A program made the position numbers and the translations under genes. Shown here piece after piece: positions 1 to 4,137 of a DNA stretch of 7,793 nucleotides. This stretch comes from Chryseobacterium sp. (GTDB lineage: Bacteria; Bacteroidota; Bacteroidia; Flavobacteriales; Weeksellaceae). Location of the stretch: NCBI GenBank assembly GCA_017989575.1, contig JAGNPP010000112.1:1-7793 (forward strand). Reading direction: 5' to 3'. Position 1 is the stretch's first letter. Every line of letters begins with the position of its first letter. The notes beneath the pieces are model-generated. The model worked only from the letters and a program-made list of their open reading frames with translations. It was not told where the DNA came from and ran no database searches.

Positions 1-114
1 AAGATGTTGGTTTTGAACAATATCCGCAATAAGATCATCCACCGTATTTTTGCGGTAGTAAACTCCGGCAGAAATTATGAGAAAAACTACCAAAATAATT
101 TGGTTTGGCCATAG
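1..114 (+). CDS. IS110-family transposase, C-terminal end (partial)
   Basis: This is an open frame from the first base of the window to a TAG stop at 112-114, giving 37 residues with the start outside the window. The tail contains LNNIRNKIIHRIFAVVNSG followed by RNYEKNY. This resembles the end of the Transposase_20 (IS116/IS110/IS902) domain, where an 'N..R.K...RIFAV..RG..Y' pattern is usual. In IS110 elements this C-terminal part carries the serine-containing domain that works with the N-terminal DEDD RuvC-like domain, but the catalytic parts are not visible here. Whether the element is intact upstream cannot be judged. No clear right end of the element is recognisable between 115 and 183. 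The assignment rests on one short motif, so it is probable, not certain. Confidence 0.68.
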   Translation, partial: KMLVLNNIRNKIIHRIFAVVNSGRNYEKNYQNNLVWP

Positions 115-183
115 AAATCAAGCCGGGCTGCGAGTGATTCGATGTTCAAAGCAGAATTGAAATATTCAAAACATAAAAAAGTT

Positions 184-214
184 AAAAAAAGCACTCAATT
201 GAAGTGCTTTTTTT
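184..214 (+). terminator. Rho-independent terminator between the transposase end and kbl
   Basis: A run of seven A followed by GCACT (184-195) pairs perfectly with AGTGC plus seven T (203-214) around a 7-nt loop (196-202). It gives a 12-bp stem with a T tract, and with A/T tracts on both sides it could stop transcription from either direction. It shields kbl from transcription of the mobile element. The last T tract runs into TATTTTTG (214-221), which matches the Bacteroidota -7 box TAnnTTTG. No -33 TTTG was found at the usual 19-21 nt spacing. Confidence 0.8.
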
Positions 215-243
215 ATTTTTGTTAAAATCGAAAATCAATAAAA

Positions 244-1437
244 ATGATATCACAGAAATTCCTCGAGAACATTACAAACGAGCTAACTAATATAGAAAAC
301 GACGGTCTTTACAAAAAAGAAAGAATCATCACTTCCCAGCAAAGTGCAGAAATAGAAGTTGGTGGTAGCAAATTACTGAACTTTTGCGCCAACAATTATC
401 TAGGTTTATCCAACAATCCAGAAGTGATGCAAGCTTCCAAAAATGCAATTGATTCTCACGGTTATGGGATGTCGTCGGTTCGTTTTATCTGTGGAACTCA
501 GGATATTCACAAAGATTTGGAAGCTAAGATTTCTAAGTTCTTAGGAATGGAAGACACTATTTTGTACGCGGCTTGTTTTGATGCAAATGGCGGTGTTTTC
601 GAACCTTTGTTTTCAGATGAAGATGCCATCATCTCAGACGAGTTGAATCACGCGTCAATCATTGATGGTGTAAGATTGTGTAAATCGGCAAGATACCGTT
701 ACAAAAACAACAATATGGAAGATTTGGAAGCCCAATTGATTGCCGCTTCCGAAAAAAATCACCGTTTCAAAATCATCGTAACAGATGGCGTTTTCTCAAT
801 GGACGGAATCGTGGCTGACCTAAAAGGCGTTTGCGATTTGGCAGACAAATATGATGCTTTGGTAATGGTAGATGATTCTCACGCAACCGGATTCATCGGA
901 AAAACAGGACGTGGAACGCACGAAGCCAATGATGTGATTGGAAGAGTCGATATCATTACTTCAACATTAGGAAAAGCTTTAGGTGGCGCTTTAGGCGGAT
1001 TTACTTCAGGAAAAAAAGAAATCATTGATATGTTGAGACAACGTTCTCGTCCTTATTTATTCTCAAATTCATTGGCACCAGGAATTGTCGGTGCAGCTTC
1101 CAAAGTCTTGGATATGATTTCCGAAGATACGTCGTTGAGAGACAAAGTAATGGAAAACGCAGCATATTTCAGAAAAGAAATGAAAGCCAAAGGTTTTGAT
1201 ATTCCAGACGGCGATGCAGCAATCGTTCCTGTGATGTTGTATGATGCAAAATTAGCACAGGAAATGGCCGAGAAACTTGTGGCAGAAGGAATTTACGTGA
1301 TTGGATTCTTCTATCCGGTTGTTCCAAAAGGCAAAGCCAGAATCAGAGTTCAATTGTCTGCAGCACATTCCAGAGAAAATCTTGACAAAGCGATTGCAGG
1401 TTTTGAAAAAGTAGGGAAGGAGCTGGGTGTAATTTAA
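244..1437 (+). CDS. kbl: Glycine C-acetyltransferase (2-amino-3-ketobutyrate CoA ligase)
   Basis: This is a 397-residue PLP-dependent enzyme of the alpha-oxoamine synthase family (fold type I aminotransferase). Kbl converts 2-amino-3-oxobutyrate and CoA to glycine and acetyl-CoA, the second step of threonine breakdown after threonine dehydrogenase, in the cytoplasm. The length is almost that of E. coli Kbl (398). The expected cofactor residues fall at the same numbers as in that enzyme: His136 in the ELNHAS motif, Asp210 and His213 in VDDSHATG, and Schiff-base Lys244 in TSTLGKALGG. The N-terminal NFCANNYLGLS and C-terminal RIRVQLSAAHS blocks are typical of the family. The start at 244 is preceded by A-rich sequence without a Shine-Dalgarno, as is normal in this phylum. 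It lies between two terminators and is probably monocistronic; no tdh neighbour is in the window. Close relatives (8-amino-7-oxononanoate synthase, serine palmitoyltransferase) are less likely given the collinearity with Kbl. Confidence 0.95.
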   Translation: MISQKFLENITNELTNIENDGLYKKERIITSQQSAEIEVGGSKLLNFCANNYLGLSNNPEVMQASKNAIDSHGYGMSSVRFICGTQDIHKDLEAKISKFLGMEDTILYAACFDANGGVFEPLFSDEDAIISDELNHASIIDGVRLCKSARYRYKNNNMEDLEAQLIAASEKNHRFKIIVTDGVFSMDGIVADLKGVCDLADKYDALVMVDDSHATGFIGKTGRGTHEANDVIGRVDIITSTLGKALGGALGGFTSGKKEIIDMLRQRSRPYLFSNSLAPGIVGAASKVLDMISEDTSLRDKVMENAAYFRKEMKAKGFDIPDGDAAIVPVMLYDAKLAQEMAEKLVAEGIYVIGFFYPVVPKGKARIRVQLSAAHSRENLDKAIAGFEKVGKELGVI

Positions 1438-1469
1438 AAAAGCCAGCCACAAAGTGGCGAAATCAATAG

Positions 1470-1494
1470 CATAGGGCAAAGCCCTATGTTTTTT
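1470..1494 (+). terminator. kbl terminator
   Basis: CATAGGGC (1470-1477), loop AAA and GCCCTATG (1481-1488) form a perfect 8-bp stem followed by six T (1489-1494), 33 bases after the kbl stop. A smaller hairpin, GCCAC-AAA-GTGGC (1446-1458), lies between the stop and this terminator. Confidence 0.88.
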
Positions 1495-1511
1495 AATTAT
1501 TTTAAACAAAC

Positions 1512-1540
1512 AAAAAGACCAGCAAATTTTGCTGGTCTTT
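1512..1540 (-). terminator. rplS terminator (probably bidirectional)
   Basis: AAGACCAGC (1515-1523) pairs with GCTGGTCTT (1531-1539) around a short A/T loop. On the minus strand the stem is followed by a U-rich tail (complement of the A run at 1512-1516, then more), 28 bases past the rplS stop. On the plus strand there is also a short T run (1538-1541), so it can back up the kbl terminator between these convergent genes. Confidence 0.85.
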
Positions 1541-1566
1541 TATATTTCAAGAAGAAAATCTCTAGA

Positions 1567-1926
1567 TTATTTCTTACCTCCGTAAGCTTTATCTTTGATT
1601 CTTGCTTTCTTACCTCTAAGGTCTCTGAAGTAGTAGATTCTAGCTCTTCTAACTTTACCTTGTCTGTTAAGTTCGATTTTTTGAAGTGCAGGCATATTGA
1701 TAGGGAAAACTCTTTCTACACCTACATCACCAGACATTTTTCTGATAGTGAAAGTCTTAGTAAGACCAGTTCCTCTCAATTGGATTACAGTACCTTTGAA
1801 GAACTGAGTTCTTGTTTTAGCACCCTCTTTAATCTCGTAATACACAGTGATGGTGTCACCGGCTTTGAATTCTGGGAATTCTTTTTTCGTAATGTACTTA
1901 TCTTGTACGTATTTTACTAAATCCAT
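1567..1926 (-). CDS. rplS: 50S ribosomal protein L19 (bL19)
   Basis: This 119-residue protein is a component of the large ribosomal subunit, located near the interface with the 30S subunit. The family core is clear: FKAGDTITVYYEIKEG at the start of the beta-barrel, the FKGTVIQLRGTG turn, FTIRKMSGDVGVERVFPI, and the basic C-terminal block with KVRRARIYYFRDLRGKKAR. The length is close to the usual 115-120. The frame stays open upstream to 2004, but the start was placed at the ATG at 1926 (MDLVKYVQDKYI). That is the conserved start of flavobacterial L19, and the extra 26 residues would overlap the promoter region. It has its own promoter (2002-2032) and terminator. In E. coli rplS sits in rpsP-rimM-trmD-rplS; here it stands alone, with an FKBP gene upstream on the same strand. 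Confidence 0.97.
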   Translation of the reverse strand: MDLVKYVQDKYITKKEFPEFKAGDTITVYYEIKEGAKTRTQFFKGTVIQLRGTGLTKTFTIRKMSGDVGVERVFPINMPALQKIELNRQGKVRRARIYYFRDLRGKKARIKDKAYGGKK

Positions 1927-1995
1927 TTTTTGTAATAAAAAATTTGTTTTGTCAAGCCAAGCAACATTCACGTCCTTCGTCAGAGGTTGATTAAC
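1927..1995 (-). promoter_or_regulatory. rplS 5' untranslated leader, possibly structured
   Basis: The predicted promoter leaves roughly 70 nt of untranslated RNA before rplS. On the minus strand the leader contains CAAC and GTTG arms (complement of about 1956-1981) that can enclose a small ACG-AAGGA-CGT hairpin. An A/T-rich stretch then runs to the start codon. Many ribosomal-protein genes carry autoregulatory leaders, so this one is worth noting. The short stems alone do not prove a regulatory RNA. Confidence 0.3.
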
Positions 1996-2001
1996 AGGTT
2001 G

Positions 2002-2032
2002 CAAAAATAAAAATAATTTTTAAAACCACAAA
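2002..2032 (-). promoter_or_regulatory. rplS promoter, Bacteroidota type
   Basis: On the minus strand TTTG (complement of 2029-2032) is followed after 19 nt by TATTTTTG (complement of 2002-2009). This is an exact match to the Bacteroidota primary sigma consensus TTTG-N19-21-TAnnTTTG. Transcription would start around 1995. Confidence 0.7.
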
Positions 2033-2115
2033 GATTTATTTGAATTAAATTCTAACTTTTTCCAAACCAAAAATCTTGCACTCAGAAACGTTATCACCCT
2101 GAAATTAAAGCAAAT

Positions 2116-2143
2116 AGCCAAAAGCCAACCGCCAAAAGCCAAT
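2116..2143. repeat. Heptamer tandem repeat, four units (AGCCAAN type)
   Basis: Four adjacent 7-bp units are seen: AGCCAAA, AGCCAAC, CGCCAAA, AGCCAAT. They vary at the first and last bases and keep GCCAA. The array ends two bases from the FKBP stop codon (2146-2148). A second array of the same type is at 3894-3921 in the same orientation. Confidence 0.75.
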
Positions 2144-2145
2144 TG

Positions 2146-2580
2146 CTACTTGATTTCCAACAATTCCACATCAAAAACCAAAGTACTGTTCGGTCCGATT
2201 TCTTTGCTCACTTCCTGTTCACCATAAGCCAAATGTGGCGGAATCGTAAACCTGAATTTACTGCCGACAGACATCAATTGCAAACCTTCTGTCCAACCTT
2301 TGATAACTCTGTTCAATGGAAAAGAAGCTGGTTTTCCACGCTTTACAGAGCTGTCAAAAACTTTGCTCGTAATCGTAGTTCCGTGATAATGGCATTTCAC
2401 CGTACTTTTCGCGGTCGGTTTTGGACCTTCCGTTTCCACCAGGATTTCATATTGCAAACCACTTGGCAAAATCGTCACACTTTCTCTTTTCCCGTTTTCC
2501 ACCAAATAATCCTGACCACTTCTCAGGTTTTTTTCAGCCAGTTCTTTTTTTCTTTTGAATAACAAATCCGCTACACCCAT
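2146..2580 (-). CDS. FKBP-type peptidyl-prolyl cis-trans isomerase
   Basis: This 144-residue protein would catalyse cis-trans isomerisation of Xaa-Pro bonds during protein folding. Residues 1-35 form a charged, probably helical N-terminal segment rich in Lys and Glu. The FKBP domain occupies about 38-144. The active-site pocket residues are recognisable: Tyr65 (HYHG), Phe75-Asp76 (KVFDSS), Phe87, Val92-Ile93 and Trp96 (RVIKGW), Tyr119 (LAYGE) and Phe136 (VFDVELL). The N-terminus has no signal peptide or lipobox, so it is probably cytoplasmic, unlike FkpA or Mip. The N-terminal segment is too short to be a full Mip/FklB dimerisation domain. The start is supported by a promoter only about 15 bases upstream. 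It is transcribed towards rplS, 219 bp away, but rplS has its own promoter, so they need not form an operon. Confidence 0.93.
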   Translation of the reverse strand: MGVADLLFKRKKELAEKNLRSGQDYLVENGKRESVTILPSGLQYEILVETEGPKPTAKSTVKCHYHGTTITSKVFDSSVKRGKPASFPLNRVIKGWTEGLQLMSVGSKFRFTIPPHLAYGEQEVSKEIGPNSTLVFDVELLEIK

Positions 2581-2594
2581 TTCAAATTTTTTTT

Positions 2595-2626
2595 CAAAGG
2601 TATTTATTATCCGCTAATTCATCAAA
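2595..2626 (-). promoter_or_regulatory. FKBP gene promoter, Bacteroidota type
   Basis: On the minus strand TTTG (complement of 2623-2626), a 20-nt spacer and TACCTTTG (complement of 2595-2602) match the TTTG-N19-21-TAnnTTTG consensus. The expected transcription start is only a few bases before the ATG at 2580, so the mRNA may be almost leaderless. Confidence 0.62.
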
Positions 2627-2688
2627 AATTCCGACTTATTTCCCTTAACTTTGATAGATAAAATTAAGACAAGACAATTGATTAGGAG

Positions 2689-2800
2689 CCTAATCCCGCT
2701 GTCCACTATATCTTTTTTATTTTTTTTAACGTTTTGTTTTCCAAATCAAGCGAAGCATCAAAAAAAAATAAAAAAGGATGCCGTTCCCATCGGGGCTAGG
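2689..2800. other. Structured intergenic element with long A/T stem (candidate RNA or dispersed repeat)
   Basis: An uninterrupted 15-bp stem forms between TTTTTTATTTTTTTT (2713-2727) and its exact complement (2761-2775), with a 33-nt loop. Outside it, CCTAATCCCG (2689-2698) pairs with CGGGGCTAGG (2791-2800) with one A.C mismatch and one G.U pair. The two segments between clamp and stem (2699-2712 and 2776-2790) are unpaired or weakly paired. From memory, the flanks (CCCGCT...CTATATC and GGATGCCG...CGGGGCTA) resemble an intergenic element seen repeatedly in Flavobacteriia genomes; this was not checked. A TAnnTTTG box (TAACTTTG, 2646-2653, +) lies 35 bp before it but lacks a -33 partner. Orientation and function are unknown. 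The Rfam Flavo-1 family is one comparison to make. Confidence 0.5.
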
Positions 2801-2841
2801 GGTTTCGTCTAAAGATTCACGCTTTGTCATAAAAATTAAGA

Positions 2842-2892
2842 TTGGTCAAAAATTAATTATTGTCCAACCAAAACTATAAACAAATTGACCAA
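2842..2892. repeat. Inverted repeat TTGGTCAA / TTGACCAA
   Basis: Perfect 8-bp arms at 2842-2849 and 2885-2892 are separated by 35 bp, with a related TTGTCCAA at 2860-2867 between them. It lies beside the palindrome cluster and may be part of it. A regulator-site role is possible but nothing supports it directly. Confidence 0.35.
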
Positions 2893-2915
2893 CAAAATGT
2901 TTACAGGATAAATTT

Positions 2916-3071
2916 ACAGGTCGCTCCGCTGGAGCTTTGTCTTTGTCGACTTCATTTTTTTTGCTATTAACAGAGCGTCCCGCTGGGACTCAATACAGCT
3001 CCGATAGGAGCGAACTGTTAATAGAAAATACAATTGACATATTTACTTAAAGCTCCAGCGGAGCGACCTGT
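2916..3071. repeat. REP-like cluster: four palindromic units in ++-- order
   Basis: Four copies of a unit with consensus ACAG-NN-CG-stem are present. Unit 1 (+) has GCTCC-GCT-GGAGC at 2923-2935. Unit 2 (+) has GTCCC-GCT-GGGAC at 2977-2989. Unit 3 (-) has GCTCC-GATA-GGAGC at 2998-3011. Unit 4 (-) has GCTCC-AGC-GGAGC at 3053-3064. Units 1 and 4 also form a perfect 23-bp inverted repeat (2916-2938 with 3049-3071). Units 2 and 3 are enclosed by a second perfect inverted repeat, CTATTAACAG (2964-2973) with CTGTTAATAG (3015-3024). In unit 2 both sides of the stem have changed together, so pairing is kept. This layout is typical of REP/BIME elements mobilised in trans by REP-associated tyrosine transposases (RAYT). 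No such gene is in the window. Confidence 0.75.
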
Positions 3072-3169
3072 TAAATGTTTTGTGGAATTTGCATAGGACA
3101 AAAATGATGTAAATTGTACCTTCTGTAATTTGCAACAAAATTTATTTTTTATTAGCTGAGCGCCAGCGC

Positions 3170-3233
3170 CTTTGCGAACCTTAAAATATTTTCAATACTA
3201 TCAAAAAAGACCTTTGCGGATTTTGAGTTAAAA
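3170..3233 (+). repeat. Dispersed repeat, copy A, directly before the Fur-family gene
   Basis: The sequence from CTTTGCGAACCTTAAAA to GAGTTAAA resembles 4033-4095 in the same orientation over its whole length, about three quarters identical by eye, including the core TATTTTCAATA and two TTGCG boxes. It ends 13 bases before the start codon at 3247, so it would be part of the leader if transcription starts upstream. Confidence 0.65.
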
Positions 3234-3246
3234 TCATTAAAACATT

Positions 3247-3669
3247 ATGAACAAAGAAATCGAAAACAAACTCATCAACAAAAAAACAAAACCAACAAGT
3301 ATGAGAATCCTGGTGTACGATTTTCTAAGCTCACAACAAGTCGCCACCTCACTATCCGAAATCGAAAACCACTTCGACAACGCCGACAGAACCACAATCT
3401 ACAGAACCTTAAAAACCTTCGAAGAAAAAGGAATTGTCCACAGCATTCAGGAAAATACAACCACAAAATACAAACTGTGCCACGACGACTGCGACGAAAA
3501 AACACACAAAGACTGGCATCTCCATTTCTACTGCAAGATCTGCAAGCAAACCACCTGCAAAGAAGACATCTCGTTCCCAGAAAGTATGAAAACCAATTTC
3601 CGAATCGATGAAATCAAACTTTTCGCCAAAGGAATCTGCGAGAACTGCCTCGAAGCTAATTTTAATTAA
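3247..3669 (+). CDS. Fur-family metal-responsive transcriptional repressor
   Basis: This 140-residue protein has the length and architecture of the Fur/Zur/PerR family. A winged helix occupies about residues 15-80, with the recognition helix in DRTTIYRTLKTFEEKGIV (47-64). A C-terminal metal-binding and dimerisation domain follows (about 85-140). Candidate metal ligands are His42, His87, His91 and His93 in the HKDWHLHFYC motif. Two CxxC pairs, Cys96/Cys99 and Cys131/Cys134, match the family's structural zinc site; Cys78, Cys82 and Cys104 are extra. The next gene on the same strand is a Zn/Cd-type efflux ATPase, which suggests a zinc- or heavy-metal-sensing role. The subtype (Fur, Zur or other) cannot be fixed from sequence alone. 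The 468-bp gap and repeats make a shared transcript unlikely. C-ending codons (GAC, AAC, TTC, ACC) are notably more frequent than in the ATPase gene. Confidence 0.9.
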   Translation: MNKEIENKLINKKTKPTSMRILVYDFLSSQQVATSLSEIENHFDNADRTTIYRTLKTFEEKGIVHSIQENTTTKYKLCHDDCDEKTHKDWHLHFYCKICKQTTCKEDISFPESMKTNFRIDEIKLFAKGICENCLEANFN

Positions 3670-3700
3670 GCCAGTTCATAGAAGAAATATCAATAGAGGT

Positions 3701-3838
3701 GGGCTTCAGCCTGTCATTAAAAACAGAAAATTTGTAATTGGCTTTAGCCGAAATTGATAGTAAGTTTTGGCTAAAGCCAATTTCTATTATATTTAAATCA
3801 TTGGGCTAAAAGCCCAACGCAATTGATATTGATTGCGT
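3701..3838. repeat. Cluster of hairpin repeats with GGCTNNAGCC cores
   Basis: Four successive palindromes are present. The first is GGGC-TTCA-GCCT (3701-3712). The second is a perfect 14-bp inverted repeat, AATTGGCTTTAGCC (3736-3749) with GGCTAAAGCCAATT (3769-3782). The third is TTGGGCT-AAA-AGCCCAA (3801-3817). The fourth is ACGCAAT (3817-3823) with ATTGCGT (3832-3838). The first three share a GGCT/AGCC core, as expected for a REP-like family different from that at 2916-3071. The array could also act as a transcription or mRNA-end barrier after the Fur-family gene. Confidence 0.65.
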
Positions 3839-3893
3839 GATTGAACATCAATTTTTGTCAGTCTGAGGCTCTCGAAGACTTCAAACATCTTAA

Positions 3894-3921
3894 GCCAATC
3901 GCCAATCGCCATCAGCCAACG
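3894..3921. repeat. Heptamer tandem repeat, four units (GCCAANN type)
   Basis: Four adjacent 7-bp units are seen: GCCAATC, GCCAATC, GCCATCA, GCCAACG. The array has the same core, unit length, copy number and orientation as the one at 2116-2143. Confidence 0.75.
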
Positions 3922-3926
3922 ATATT

Positions 3927-3962
3927 TGCAATAGCATTGCATTTACATTACCGCTACATTTG
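3927..3962 (+). promoter_or_regulatory. Candidate operator and -7 box upstream of the efflux ATPase
   Basis: TGCAAT-AGC-ATTGCA (3927-3941) is a perfect 6-bp inverted repeat, the size of a dimeric repressor site. TACATTTG (3955-3962) fits the Bacteroidota -7 box TAnnTTTG. No TTTG lies at the normal 19-21 nt spacing; the nearest is 26 nt away, inside the palindrome's left edge. If used, the leader to the ATPase start at 4138 would be about 170 nt. Control by the neighbouring Fur-family protein is conceivable but unproven. Confidence 0.3.
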
Positions 3963-4032
3963 TTAAAAAATTATCAGACTATCAGTAATAGCATAAGGAT
4001 TAAAAATTGTTTTACTTTGATGAGTTTTACGT

Positions 4033-4095
4033 CTTTGCGAATCTTAAAAATATTTTCAATATCGTCAAATAAATCCTTGCGAGCCTTGCGTTAAA
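4033..4095 (+). repeat. Dispersed repeat, copy B, before the efflux ATPase gene
   Basis: CTTTGCGAATCTTAAAA through GCGTTAAA aligns end to end with 3170-3233, with one inserted A and scattered substitutions. It stands 42 bases before the start codon at 4138, in the same orientation relative to its gene as copy A. Confidence 0.65.
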
Positions 4096-4137
4096 TTTTA
4101 ATGGCCTGAAAAAAACTAATCATAAAAATTATTCAAA

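Larger units (their letters stand above)
2581..3246. other. Gene-free stretch between FKBP and the Fur-family gene
   Basis: These 666 bp contain no credible coding frame. In order they hold the FKBP promoter (2595-2626, minus), a structured recurrent-type element (2689-2800), a short inverted repeat (2842-2892), a cluster of four REP-like palindromes (2916-3071) and one copy of a dispersed repeat (3170-3233) just before the regulator. Positions 3077-3169 show nothing recognisable. Confidence 0.75.
3670..4137. other. Gene-free stretch between the Fur-family gene and the efflux ATPase
   Basis: These 468 bp have no credible coding frame. They hold a hairpin-repeat cluster (3701-3838), a heptamer array (3894-3921), a palindrome with a TAnnTTTG box (3927-3962) and the second copy of a dispersed repeat (4033-4095). 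No clear Rho-independent terminator for the Fur-family gene is seen; the 14-bp inverted repeat at 3736-3782 has no T tract on the plus strand. Confidence 0.7.

Noticed and set aside
214..221. kbl promoter at TATTTTTG
   Set aside because: The -7 box matches, but no -33 element lies at 19-21 nt and the box overlaps the terminator T tract; too weak for a separate call.
1486..1920. Long open frame on the plus strand opposite rplS
   Set aside because: It is antisense to a clear ribosomal protein gene, overlaps the kbl and rplS terminators and encodes a low-complexity Ser/Phe-rich product with no recognisable domain.
1927..2004. Upstream in-frame extension of L19 by 26 residues
   Set aside because: The extension starts inside the predicted -7 box, has no L19 homology, and the conserved flavobacterial L19 start is MDLVKYVQ at 1926.
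2116..2143. CRISPR array
   Set aside because: Units are 7 bp and contiguous, with no spacers and no cas genes.
2143..2562. Open frame on the plus strand opposite the FKBP gene
   Set aside because: The product is rich in Phe, Thr and Gln with no domain, while the minus-strand frame is a textbook FKBP with active-site residues.
2964..3024. tRNA-like cloverleaf
   Set aside because: Two hairpins inside a stem resemble a cloverleaf, but there is no T-loop, D-loop or anticodon arrangement, and the hairpins are repeat units found again outside it.
2909..3076. Classical MITE with target-site duplication
   Set aside because: TAAAT occurs near both ends (2909-2913 and 3072-3076) but does not abut the left arm, and the internal ++-- palindromes fit a REP cluster better.
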